In this document: piece by piece, positions 34,063 through 45,408 of the stretch
How the letters are laid out: each line of letters starts with the position of its first letter
Position numbering within the stretch: position 1 is the first letter of the stretch
Origin: Cloeon dipterum
Taxonomy: Eukaryota; Arthropoda; Insecta; Ephemeroptera; Baetidae
Length of the DNA stretch: 64,000 nucleotides
Assembly (NCBI RefSeq): GCF_949628265.1
Contig: NC_088788.1
Span: forward strand, 7,812,001 to 7,876,000
Direction of reading: 5' to 3'
Notes under the pieces: generated by a model
Databases searched by the model: none
The model's input: only the letters and a program-made list of their open reading frames with translations
Told to the model about the DNA's origin: nothing
Position numbers and translations under genes: made by a program

Positions 34063-35800
34063 GGATATATTATGAAAAAAGTGTGTCAATTCTTCTTGAA
34101 ACTCAGATATATTTGTTCATCATGTTTGACTAATTGCTATACTTAGACTAATGATGCAATCTATAACGAGCGCGTTAACCATTAATACTCACTGTCTATT
34201 ATACAAAGCATTGGCTTTTTTGTTAATTTGAGAAACATTACTTATAGCTCACATAACAACTCTTTACTTTTTAGATTTGCTGTATGTGCAGACCATGTTC
34301 TTATATGTTATATGATTTTTAGTGTATACACGAAATAAAGATTTAAATTAAAAAAATATTAAGGTATTTTACTTGTCAAAATAAATGAAGCAGGCTAAAA
34401 CAAAATATTAAAATTCCACGAAAGAAAACGTCGAGGAATGGTTCATGATTATTAATTCCGCGCAGAGTTGGGCCATTACGTCAATTGCAATTTTATAAAA
34501 ATTTTATCTTCTTTTCGAAATGCCTTTATGAATATTGATATTTTAGAGTTAAATAAATTTATAGAAGTTCATCCACGGTCCACGTTGGAAATAATTTTAA
34601 AATTAAAAGTAAGACTTTAGTAGTAGTCTAAGGTCGCGTCAATGCAAAATTGTCTTTTGCTCCCTTTTACAATGGAACAGGAGGCTAACCACTACTATGA
34701 ATTGTTTGTGTGACCTAAAACGTTGAATTGAACAATCAAAGTATTTTTTTAACTAAAACATTAAGGTTTAAAAATATTAAAATATTTAAATTACTCGTCT
34801 CGTAAATTTAAAAACTTTGCTTTCGCGTTTTTTTATTCAATTTTATTGATCGTGTCTCGCAATACTGAAAACAGGAGCAAGAGGTTAAAACGTTTTTATT
34901 ATTGTTAAATTGTGAGCCAAAGAGGGCAAGATTGAGTGAGCAAGTTGCTCAACGGCCATGCGAGCGAGCAGTGAGTTAGCCCGCCGCGCCGCTCGTTTTG
35001 CTTTTGCTGCCCGCGCGAGCAGTTGTGCGCCGCGGCTGGCTTGGTGATTAGAGCCCTGCGACGCTGACAGATACCTAGGTCGACTCCGCCAAATTATTAA
35101 CTAGAAATGTTATACTGAGAGCAAAAAACTTCAAGAGTTATTTGAAATAAACTAGTCCATAATTTAATTTGCTGCAACAAATTTTTCGGCTTTTGATTTT
35201 TCTTACGCCATATTAAGTAAGCTTTTAGTATAGTTTTTGGAGCCTTTATATTATATGCTTAAGCTGGACATTAATTTATTGTGATTAGTTATTTTAGTTG
35301 TGAACAAATTAATCATTTAATTTGCAATATTTGTAACCATTGATTATTTGTATTATTAAATTCTTGTACCACGACTAGCTTAGACGTTAGTTAAAAAACG
35401 ATGATATTCAAACGACGTTTTCAATTCTGGACTCCTCGCCAACATCCACAATATACATCAACAAATATAGGCAGCGTAAGTTTCGTCGGTAATGCTCCGC
35501 AATTGGATCAAAGTTTCGTGTCCAATCTTTAACAATTAAGATGCAAGAAATGCAGACAGTTCTACTTCCGTGTCGAATGTGAAAGAGACCAGCTCCAGCC
35601 AGCAGGTCGTGCGGAGTTTGGCTGTGACTTCTCAGTCAACAATAATCCGTGAAAAAATCGATCTGGCTTATAACTCTGATTCGCAGGTGCGGATCAACTG
35701 TGGATGTTCAAGTCTTTAGGTGTCAAATAAGGAAATCTGGCCATGCGTCCAACAGATTGAATGTGCTGACGACCGTGTCTTTCTATTCGTTATATTATAT
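34063..35800. other. intergenic region downstream of g11
   Basis: g11 3' flank, then a TTAGTAGTAGTCTAAGG site near 34617, then the GC-rich block at about 34920-35100 that duplicates 19.03-19.24 kb. 35440-35720 has somewhat higher complexity but no open frame I recognise. Confidence 0.4.
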
Positions 35801-35821
35801 GTACAGGTTCTCACCTTGAGG

Positions 35822-36300
35822 GTATATCAGGATACTGTCATGATGTGCACCAGACTGCTCGCTTCCGCTTCCAATCTCAATGCTCTGGATTCTGGACACT
35901 TTTCCTGTTGTACAAAAATGGACGATTTGGGTTCCAACGTCTGTGTTCTGCGTCTGGCTGATTATCCTCCAACCCGCCACGGACTTCCAAGTTGCAAAAA
36001 TGATTTGAATCATGTTAAATCACAAAATAAGGGGTTTTTATTACTGTCACATATTTCGTCAGCGGAATGCTACTGCTTATTCATTCGTTGCGTCCCCTCC
36101 AGTCTCCAATATAGCGTATCCTTCTTTAATAGTCATGACATCCCCCCCCCCCCCCCCGTATGAAAAGGCTTAGATCGCAAAAAGAAGCTGCTTGCGTGGT
36201 TTTTAAGCTCAACACACACGAAAATTTATCTTGGCAATTTTTCTATAAGTGCCAATGAGTATTGTTTTTAAATTAAATCTGGTGCATGCGGTGCCAATTT
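35822..36300 (-). pseudogene. BIR pseudogene of the g9/g10 type
   Basis: The minus strand of 35822-36010 encodes a recognisable BIR half (FCNLEVRG, DAEHRRWNPN, PFLYNRKSV) with disrupted reading: the conserved Trp is lost, the final BIR Cys is Arg, and the frame stops just after. About 36265-36295 matches the g9/g10 leader (encoding PHAPNLNL) on the same strand. The N-terminal module between them is missing and replaced by about 250 bases that include a run of 16 C at 36142-36157. Clearly a dead copy. Confidence 0.65.
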
Positions 36301-36517
36301 GAAGAGTTTTTGTATTTTTTAACCGTACCGTTATTTACAAATATGCTGATAAATAATTTTTTAGGACATGTTAGTTCATATCTTTATTTGCTAAATTTTT
36401 TAAAGAGTGTAATAATAGCTGTCATCATGTATATAAAATTAGAAGACTATCTGTTATATTTAAATAAAATTGATTAGCGAACTAAAACGAATTTCTCAAA
36501 CGTAATGATTATTTTTC

Positions 36518-36640
36518 TAGACTTTTAAAAAGTCTTACTTCCACGGCACGCGCAAGCAACACTGTTATCCGGCACTTCTATGGTGAGCGACTAAGCGAGC
36601 TGACGTCATCACGCAACAGCAGCCTGAGCGAAAAAGTCTA
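36518..36640 (+). promoter_or_regulatory. g12 promoter: CTAGACTTTTAAAAAGTCTT and AAAAAGTCTA
   Basis: A palindromic pair of elements at 36518-36537 and a single AAAAAGTCTA at 36631-36640, just upstream of a first exon whose donor is AAAA|GTAAGT at 36695/36696. TGACGTCATC (CRE-like) sits between them at about 36601. Confidence 0.6.
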
Positions 36641-37203
36641 GCCCGTGTGTTCGAGTGATGTCAGGAACTGAACTCAACGAACGCTTTTTTTAAAAGTAAG
36701 TCAGCGAAAATGTTATTGTAATTTAAACTGCTAATTAAAAAATATTTACATGAATCCTGTTTAAGATACAGGATATAGGAATAAGATCAGTTTGAAATTT
36801 CCCTTAATGGCGCGCCACGCGCCACTAGAGAGCTGCAAAAGCACTCAAGGCTGTTGAAATCCCCCCTTTATCGCGCTCTGCTGATTATTGTGGGACTAAT
36901 ACCAGATAACAGAAATACACACAAATGCGTTGCCGTTGCGGTTGACTTTTTTACCCAACCATTCCCCTATTCCCCACTAAACATCCGCTAAACTGATTGT
37001 GATTGAAAAACTGCGAGCCGCACTTTGTTATACACACTTTTCTTTGCATGCCAAGCTTTTGCTATCGCAGTATCGCATTCAAACTGGATGACAATTTTTT
37101 AAATGTTAACAACATTTTTGCAGAAGTATTAAAAAAAAACTATTAATACAAGCAAAATTAAATTAAATCAAAATATGTTTTGACAGGCCTCAAGAAGTGA
37201 AAG

Positions 37204-38520
37204 ATGGGAGTACCCGGAGTACCTGCAGCCAAAAACCTAAAGCTGAAACTCATCTTGGCGATGCATCGATACTTCACCTATCCACTTGATTTTCATCAGA
37301 GTTATACAACTGACCTGATCATCTCACTGTCAGAACTTGGACTATATTACAGAATCACTGGCGAGTGCGAATTTTTGCATTGCAATTTTTGCCAGTTAAA
37401 AATCAGTCGAGAGAAATTTGAGGAGTATTTGTCCAAAGGAAGTGCAGACGCTAAAAATACGATTTACAAAAGGCAAAAGGATTTGAAATGTAAACTTCTC
37501 GAGCAAAATTCAGAAAATTTGCCTATGGGACAAAATGTTGAAAGCAAGCTGAATCACAAATTCGAGGCGCATCGTCTGTATTCCCTGCTCCAAAAACTCG
37601 ACTGGCAATTTGTGGAACCGTTTGGCTTGGCAAGGAGTGGCTTTTATTACACCGGGTACGGTGATAACGTCAGATGCACTTTTTGCAATTTGGAAGTGTG
37701 CAAATGGGGGGCGGGAGACACGCCGGACGGAGAGCACAAACGTTGGAACTCAAAGTGTCCTTTCATGTTAAAAAACCACATCGTCCCCAATATTGAAATC
37801 GGAAGCGAACAGTTGAATGTTTCCCATGACTGCTTGTCCGCCGGACACAGGCCTTGCCACATTTCGAATCCATTCGCCTCGAATGAGACACAGTTCAAGG
37901 AGTACGGGCCAAATTTTAAGTTTGTCATAACTTTGAACCACTTTCTTATTACGCCCAATGATTTGAATATAAAAAATTGGTCTTCGCCTTTTCACCCGAG
38001 GTACGCAACCTTGAGCAGCCGAAACGATTCGTTCAAGGATTCTTGGCCGAAAAGTTGCACACAAACACCATTAGAATTGGCTCGAGCTGGTTTTTATTCC
38101 ACGGGAATCGAGGATCAAGTAATTTGCTTCCATTGTAACGTAGCTCTGAAAGATTGGGCCGAGAACGATGACCCTTTTATCTTACATTGTAAGTGGAATC
38201 AAAACTGTCAGTATTTGCTAATGTGCAAAGGCTCTGACTTTGTGCAGCAAGTTTTATATCCTAACAAAAACAGGGAAATTACGAACTCATCTACAGAGAA
38301 CAAAGGCGATGGAGATATGTGTTGCAAAAAATGCAAATTAAATATTGTATCCAAAGTGAACCTGCCTTGTGGGCACATGACATTTTGTAGTACCTGCTCT
38401 TCAGAGGAGTCTTGTACAGTTTGCAATAGAGACATTATTTCAGAAATCAAAGTGCTGGGATTCTCATTCAGCGAGACTGAGAAGAAAAGCAATGAAGAGC
38501 AGCCTCTCGAGTCTAACTGA
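37204..38520 (+). CDS. g12: BIR-BIR-BIR-RING IAP-like protein starting inside the large exon
   Basis: 438 aa from the ATG at 37204 (AAAG ATG G, good context). Unlike its relatives it cannot use the upstream exon: that exon (36658..36695) encodes only MSGTELNERFF before a stop, and the start of the large exon (37187, after TGACAG) is out of the family frame, with an in-frame stop at 37198-37200. The upstream exon is therefore probably 5' UTR with a short upstream open frame. Domains: degenerate module with Cys-x2-Cys, canonical BIRs at about 121-188 and 273-339, RING at about 374-407 and an acidic tail after VLGFS. All zinc ligands are present. Predicted IAP-type E3 ligase. Confidence 0.87.
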   Translation: MGVPGVPAAKNLKLKLILAMHRYFTYPLDFHQSYTTDLIISLSELGLYYRITGECEFLHCNFCQLKISREKFEEYLSKGSADAKNTIYKRQKDLKCKLLEQNSENLPMGQNVESKLNHKFEAHRLYSLLQKLDWQFVEPFGLARSGFYYTGYGDNVRCTFCNLEVCKWGAGDTPDGEHKRWNSKCPFMLKNHIVPNIEIGSEQLNVSHDCLSAGHRPCHISNPFASNETQFKEYGPNFKFVITLNHFLITPNDLNIKNWSSPFHPRYATLSSRNDSFKDSWPKSCTQTPLELARAGFYSTGIEDQVICFHCNVALKDWAENDDPFILHCKWNQNCQYLLMCKGSDFVQQVLYPNKNREITNSSTENKGDGDMCCKKCKLNIVSKVNLPCGHMTFCSTCSSEESCTVCNRDIISEIKVLGFSFSETEKKSNEEQPLESN

Positions 38521-40595
38521 AGAATGTTCGCGGTTAGAAAATTATTGATTTGGCCAATCCGAATTACATGATATATCATTGTATTGTATTTTTTATTGAT
38601 CGATTTTACCAATCATATGTAATTTTATTTAGATAATAAAAAAATTATGTATATATGTTGAATTAGAATTGAGAAAATTTTATTTCACTATTAAGTACAT
38701 GTATGTATTTATCAATAAAAATAAAGTTATCAATAAAAATCAAAGAAACTATAATCTCAAATCCGTGAATCACGCAGGATTTGTACATGATGATAACAAG
38801 TTCCACAGTCATACTCGATTGAGATTTTTTTTTATAAATAAAATATTTATTTGGAAACCACATAAGTCCAGCCAATTCCGGAGAATGTAAAATATATTTT
38901 TTTAGCTTTTGATTTCTGTTAAATTCATGCTCTATAAAAATTTGCCAAAAAAGAAAGATTTTTAGAATTGGAAATTAAGAAAATATTTTTTCATTCGCTT
39001 CGTAACTTAAATTTCTAAAGCAATAAATCTAAAGAGAGGGCAACAACTCTTGACCTTCACTCCTGGCACCTGAAACCACAAGAAAACGAATCAGACAGCG
39101 TGTAAAAAAATCTTTTTTAAGCTGAAGTTGAAAAATGATGTGCGCGCATGCACTAGCGGCGCACCAACCTCTCTCTTTTTACAATGCTTTTTAATGCAAT
39201 AAAAATTAAATCTGTTTTGATATTCACTATATAATTGTAAGACTATTTATTGATATGACGATTTCAATGGAAATTTAACCATTTAACATTTTGCTGAAGA
39301 GTCAACTTAAAACAACTTATGCATGTACATTGCGCGTGAACTGCGCAAACTGTCGAGTCATCGAGTTATTTGCATAAGGCCTTTGCTCTTTTATTTGTTC
39401 AACTAAAAGTCTAGCACTGCGCCGTGCGAAACGCTGACTGTTAAAGCGGGGTGGTGCAGAATGCAGGTTGAACACACCCTTGCCGCCGTTTGAAGATGCC
39501 GCTGCTGCGCTGGTTGCAGATGACTCAATCTATCAGGTCTGTAAATTCACATTTTTATTGTTCGTGTCGTTTATAGGGTGCAGCTGATAATTTTGCTGAT
39601 AGTAAAACCTCAGATTTGAATTTGGTTTATTTAGCAAATTCGATAAAAGTGTTCAATCAACTGATGATGAACAACCGATTATTAATTATATTTATGCTCT
39701 GCGAGCTTTGCTTAATTTCCATTTTATGGCAGCGTGGAATATGAACATTTGTTTCCGTAGCATGCAAAATTCAACCTAGTTTAAAAAGGTGAGGAGATAA
39801 AAAAACTCAGTTTATAATTAAATTTAATTTTCCAAAACAAAATTCGATCCTGATGGTTACAATGCAATTGTGGAAACGGCATCGGAACTATCTGGTAATG
39901 AGCAATTCAAAATGCCATCTTATAATTCATTTCCTGAAATCACAATCAGTTTGTTGTAATGGCTTCAGGAATTATATTTCTTGATGCAGTTGTTACGCGG
40001 TGCTATTACTGGTTTTTTACGCCTCGACTCGCGCTCCTGCGTTGCTGCGCTCGCAGGTCATAGCAAAGTTAGACTTTCAATCTTACACAACTCCATTATA
40101 TCCAACATTGCAGAGATTGTGTAGCAATCGGACAAAATTGCGCAATTTTTTTCAACTATAAAATTTCTTTTCGTGTGACTATTAAAAACGCAAGGAGATT
40201 AAAATTAGTTTCTGGTAACTTATGAACCACCATGTCTGTCTTAATTTATGCTTAGTGCTCATATTTCTTTAAAAAGGAAACAACATATATAGGTATGTTG
40301 GCGGATGCATTTTTTAAGTGAAGACCACATTTGGTGTCGAAATGTTTTTCTCTAATAAAAAGATAAAAAATAGTCAATTAATTTCTGAGTAAGATTTTGG
40401 AATCATTCTGAAATATTCAGGAGAATTCAGTATGATATTTTGTTATTGCTCGTCCTATTATAAAGGTCTCATTATTATATGCAAAAGATTTGAAAAAACG
40501 TAGTAAGGATAAAGAGGAGAAAACTGCTCGTTCTTGTTTAATCAGAATGTTTTTATTATTTTGCAAAAATTCAGACCATGCGTCTAAGGGTTGCC
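38521..40595. other. mosaic intergenic region g12-g13
   Basis: No gene seen. 39.1-40.0 kb resembles 27.9-28.7 kb (shared GCGTGAACTGCGCAA, GTTATTTGCAT, GATGACTCAAT, CAGGTCTGT); 40.0-40.55 kb resembles 24.65-25.25 kb. AAAAGTCTA at about 39405 and TTAGACTTT at about 40071 are isolated copies of the promoter element. These look like shuffled promoter and flank pieces from deleted genes. Confidence 0.45.
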
Positions 40596-41515
40596 TTAAG
40601 GATCTTGCTGTTGTACAGCTTCACCCTGAGGGTCTCCAATCTCACCCTGAGGGGCTCTAATCTCATCCTGAGGGACTGCAGCAGGCAGCTGAGCACCCTG
40701 ATTGTCCATGACTGGAGCAGGTTGTGTCACTGGGTATGACTGAGCCCCTTTGGGTATTATTGCAACAAGGGCATCGTGTTTCAAATCAGTCTGCTCGCTT
40801 CCGATCTTGACGTTGCCGACACTTTGCTCGTTGCGCAAAAAAGGACAGTTCGGGTTCCAACGCCGGTGTTCTCCATCAGCCGTGTCTCCTTCTTCCCAGC
40901 CGCGCACTTCCAAATTGCAGAATACGCATCTGACGTTGTCTCCGTCTCCGGTGTAGAAAAATCCATTTTTTGCTAAACTGAACGGACCAACGTACTGCCA
41001 GTCATTCTTTTTCAGCAGAGAATAGAGACGATGAGCCTCAAAATAGTAATTCCGTGCATTACCCATTGGCATATTTTTTGAGCCTACGTCCCAGATTTTG
41101 CAATAGGCCTTTTCTGGCAGTCCAAAGATCATCCGTCGGGCGAAATCATCACCTTGGTCCAAATATCTCGAAAAATCCTTATGAGTGACATACACTTTGC
41201 AAAAAGGACAGCACAATCCGCCATCGATTGTAGAGTAAAAGCCTTCTTCTGCGAGCGCTGCAGTGAGAGTTGGCGAGTGCTCCTTTTTATTACATTGCAT
41301 TTCGATGGAGATGAAGCGGTGACAGGATGAATTGAAATTCAAGTCCTTAAGAGCAGGCTGAGCATTATGCTCATTACCTGAAAGTAAATTTATAATTTTA
41401 AGACTCCGAAAAAATTAAATGTTATAACATGCATTAATTAAATACAAAAATAAATTTTTCACAACTCACCATCAAAAGTTTTATTTTTTTCAGAGAACGA
41501 TATTTTATTCTGCAT
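40596..41515 (-). CDS. g13: short BIR protein with PQGE tail, phase-1 first intron
   Basis: Exons 41470..41515 and 40596..41377 give 275 aa. Here the first intron is phase 1 (GATG|GTGAGT, TTTCAG), unlike most of the family; the exon 1 product MQNKISFSEKNKTFD is shared with g14. The N-terminal module lacks the usual Met-His-Arg-Phe-Thr start (here CHRFISIE) but keeps Cys-x2-Cys. The canonical BIR is at about 129-196, with ligands in C-x2-C-x16-H-x6-C. After the linker, the last 40 residues are repeats of PQDE/PQGE type. No RING. Close duplicate of g14. Confidence 0.83.
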
Positions 41516-41601
41516 GATGATCTTGATGTTTTTTTAACTATTCTTGCAGAGTTGAGAACAGGAAAGCAGCCAACCCTTCAACAAAATATTTAGGTCACGA
41601 G

Positions 41602-41610
41602 TAAGACTTT
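41602..41610 (-). promoter_or_regulatory. g13 AAAGTCTTA element
   Basis: TAAGACTTT on the + strand, about 90 bases upstream of the g13 ATG. A sequence shared with g14 (GAGTTRAGAACAGGAAAGCAG on the + strand, about 41552) separates the element from exon 1. Confidence 0.4.
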
Positions 41611-42364
41611 CCTCATATCATATATTATTACAGTCTCTTAGGGCTGGGCTCTAAAAATTAATTAAAGCTTTTAAAGGAGGGAGATGACCAGAACTATTAT
41701 TTTTCATAAAAGAACGAATATCATAGCTCAATATTCGTCCCTACTAATTTCTTGCGGAAAACGCTGATCTTTTTTATATGGGGTGTCCTATATCGATATT
41801 GAGAGCTGCGTTCGGCCGCAGTCGGCAATGCTAGATTATCCTTATGAATTATGTAATACACTTACTGTGACTCTAGATATGGATCACAAGCGATTCCTAA
41901 GATGTCTAAAAAGGACGAAATTGAGTGCAATGTGTGTGGTTTAGTTGCAGACTGCGACGTTGCGAAAATGAGATCTAACGATAGATCTAGAATGGCAAAG
42001 CCGGTAAAGTCTTGGTGCCTCGTTTCGCAATATTTGTAGGACTTTCTCTCGGTTTCTAGACGAAACGAAAGAGGGCTCTCATAAGCTGCAAATTTTAGCA
42101 AGATTATTTGATCTGACCGCCAAATATTTGAACCTTGCATTTGCACCCCGCGGCCCGCACGGCTCCATTATAAAAAAACGCTTTTATTCTGGTTCATGTT
42201 CTAATAGCTAAAATTTCTTCTTCCAGTTGCAGATTTTTACCAGTGAAGAGTAAATTATTCTTGGAAGCTGCTGCTAAATTGATATTGAAAAATTATTTAC
42301 TCTCCCAAAAATCCAAAATGTATAAAAATTCACTGGTTTAAATATAAATGTACAGGATTGCTCA

Positions 42365-43735
42365 AAAATCTTGGCATGGAGTTTTGAGTATTCCCAAGGC
42401 ATCGTGCTCCAAAGCTGTCTGTTCATTTCCGATCTCAACGTTGGCCACACTCTCCTTGCTATTTAAAAACGGGCACACAGAGTTGCACGTCATATATATG
42501 TATGCTCATTTTCTGGCGTGTCTCCCGCCTCCCAGTCGCTAATTTCCACGTTGCAGAAAACGCAAATTACCGTGTCGCCTTTTCCAGAGTAGAAAAACCC
42601 TTCTCTCGCCAGCTCAAAAGGTGTGACGTGCTGCCAATTATTATTTTTCAACAGAAAGTACAGAATAATTTGGGTCAGTCATTTAGCTGGTAATTTTGCA
42701 GTTTGAGTCAAACTCATCTGATTTCTATCACAGCTCAGGAAATGATACAAAATCCATGTTCTTATCAAAAAGTTTACAAACATAGTTACATTTCAAAATG
42801 GAATTCTTATTATTTTATACAAAAGATAATGGAAGCCGTGTTAGCGTGTGCCTATTGTGCAGCACACGGCTTTTCAACGCCTTGTTAGGTCGACCATCGC
42901 GGGCGTGTCGAAAAACCCCGGCTCAAACAGGAAAATGAAATAGGCAAGCTCAAATTAATGACTATAAGCTCACATACTTTTAAATTTAAGTTTTTAAATC
43001 TCAATAATCCAACATGATCAAATTGAATTTATTTTAAATATATGTAACATTAAATAAATTAGGAACAGAAGAAATTGTAACAAGCATGGAGCTGCCAGGA
43101 ATTGAAATGCAGTTCCTTTTAAAATATTTTATGGTTATTAATTTCAATTAAAAGAAATATGAATGAGAATAACGAAACAATTTTTGAACATACATTATTG
43201 TTTCATCGGCACTAAACTGACTGTAGAGTGGAGCTGGAACGCAAGGTAATGCCTGGACGGCCTGGATTCATTTTTATTAATCAGCTGTGAACGCGAGTCA
43301 CCTCAACGCCTCACACAAGACACAGTCGTCAGGAGGGGAAGAGAGTCCGCAGCTTCCTTCTATAAGAATTAAACAAGACTCTTTTTAGTATTTCATAATA
43401 TTAAATTAACTTTTCTCTAGTTCCCTGCTTCTTTAAAGGACTCGTCCCAACCTGTCCAATTTCTTGGTGGGAATTATAACTTTAAAATTTGATTTTTAAC
43501 AATCTCAACCTTATTTATGATTCAAAAGAAAAATATTTTTACTTCGTTGTTCTCTTTTTTAGGAGGAAACTAAAAATGCAGACAGAAAATAAAACGAGTA
43601 AAAAATACTTACTACGTGACAAAAATTTGGATTGCCGGGGATTCTTCAGGTTATCTCGGCGTTTGACGAAGGCTGCGCGGCGAATAATACTGAATGGATT
43701 TGATCCAACTCTGTCAGTGTGATTTTTATTGGTAT
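42365..43735 (-). pseudogene. BIR pseudogene, duplicate of g15 lacking its N-terminal module
   Basis: The minus strand of about 42375-42665 matches g15 from the middle of its BIR to the linker before the tail, with an insertion near 42490-42500 that breaks the frame. The N-terminal module is gone; 42665-42930 holds unrelated sequence. Further upstream the g15 5' structure is still recognisable: a first coding exon relic at about 43220-43272 (starts MNPGRPG, usual donor lost) and the 5' UTR exon donor TACGTA|GTAAGT at about 43611. It corresponds to g15 in a duplicated two-gene block. Confidence 0.7.
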
Positions 43736-44147
43736 GTATCGGAATTAAAAAATTATCTTAAGCAGATTGACAAGTAATACCAACAGTTTATTGCTAAAGA
43801 AATAATAGGGTTAATTATCGGTTAGAATATTTATCTAGTCTACGCTTCAATCAGGCTTCAATCTCGAGATTTAGGACGAAATCCAACTTGGTTAATGCCG
43901 TCCTGGAACAAATTAAAATTTCATGTAATACAGATTAACAGTAATTTTTGAATATTTATATACTTAATTTTTAAAGCAAATAAAGCAAAATAAATATTTC
44001 AATGTGGCGGTTTGCGCTTAAACGATTTATCAAGGAAAAGCAATCGCCGTACTTATTTAATAATAGCGGTATTTACATAATTCATTTAAAATTAAATCTT
44101 TTCAGAATTAAAAAAACCAGGGCACTTTCCAATATTCGGACCTGCAT

Positions 44148-45091
44148 CTAAGCGTTGCCTTGAAGATATTGCTGTGGAGCAGCTTCACCCTGAGGGGCTG
44201 AAACTTCACCCTGATGGACTGCAGCTTCGCCTTCCGGAAGGGCTGCAGCAGGCAGTTGAGCACCCTGATTGTCCATGACTGGAGCAGGAGGTTGACCAGT
44301 AGGTTGCGCCACTGGGTATGACTGAGCCCCTGTGGGTATTATTGCAACAAGGGAATCGTGTTTCAAATCAGTATTCTCTCTTCCAATCTTGATGTTGGGG
44401 ACACTTTGCTCGTTGCACAAAAAAGGACAGTTCGGGTTCCAACGTCGGTGTTCTCCTTCAGCCGTGTCTCCTGCTTCCCAGCCGCAGACTTCCACGTTGC
44501 AGAATGCACATCTGACGTTGTCTCCGTCTCCGGTGTAGTAAAATCCAATACTTGCCAAACTGAACGGATTAACGTACTGCCAGTCATTCTTTTGCAGCAG
44601 AGAATAGAGACGATGAGCCTCAAACCGGTAGTTCAGTGCATTCCACATCGTCGAATTTTGTGAGCCTAAAGCCCCGTTTTTGCAACAGGCCTTTTCTGGC
44701 AATCCAAGAATTTTCTCTAGAGCAGAACCTTCGTCCAAATAGCTCGAAAATTCCTCTTCAGTGACATGCACTTTGCAAGAAGCACAGCGCAATGATATAT
44801 GTCCACCCTCGATTGCGCAGTAAAAGCCATTTGCTGCAAGAGTTTCGATGAAAGCCGGTGAGAGTAGTTCCTTATAGCATATTGCGATTGAGATGAAACG
44901 ATGACTGATAAAATTAAAATTTAAGTCAGCAAGCTGAGCGCAATTGTCAGTGCCTGAAAAAAATACAATTTTAAGACAGTGAAAATAATAAATTTTATAA
45001 CAGGCATTAATTAGATACTAATCAATTTTTCACAAAACTCACCATGAAAAGTTTTATTGTTGCCACAGGACGATATTTTATTCTGCATCAT
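44148..45091 (-). CDS. g14: short BIR protein with PQGE tail, duplicate of g13
   Basis: Exons 45043..45091 and 44148..44953 give 284 aa; phase-1 intron (CATG|GTGAGT, TTTCAG). Exon 1 (MMQNKISSCGNNKTF) starts at tandem ATGs. The large exon is open from its first base even though it has no ATG near its start, which supports the spliced model. The N-terminal module keeps Cys-x2-Cys (RCASCKV). The canonical BIR has Asn-Pro-Phe-Ser-Leu-Ala-Ser-Ile instead of the usual Ala-Lys-Ser. After the linker comes a Pro/Gln/Glu-rich tail of about 50 residues with PQGEA units, ending QGNA. No RING. Confidence 0.82.
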
Positions 45092-45162
45092 GATCTTGAT
45101 GGTCTTGAAGAGATGAGAACAGGAAAGCAGCCAATCCTTCAACAAAAGATTTTGGTCACGAG

Positions 45163-45195
45163 TTAAGACTTACGTAAGTCATAAGTTATATAAGT
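45163..45195 (-). promoter_or_regulatory. g14 promoter with GACTTACGTAAGTC palindrome
   Basis: TTAAGACTTACGTAAGTC (45163-45180) is a variant palindrome of the shared element, followed by ATAAGTTATATAAGTCTC. It lies about 75 bases upstream of the g14 ATG. Confidence 0.5.
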
Positions 45196-45408
45196 CTCAT
45201 ATATAGGGGGTCCTAAAAATGAATTAAATCTTTTAATTAAATGAGTGAGATGACCAGAACTGTTATTTTTCTTAAAAGAATATCATAGCTCAAGATTCCC
45301 TGCTTAATTTCTTGCGGAAAAAGCTGATCATTTTTATGGGGGGGGGGGTTCCTTTATTGATATTACAAGAGCTGCGTTCGACCGCAGTCGTCAACGAGAC
45401 ATACTCAC

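Noticed and set aside
42830-42930. Small hairpin (GCCGTG...CACGGC) as a possible miRNA precursor
   Set aside because: Stem is short and imperfect, and it lies within the unrelated insert of a pseudogene; no further support.
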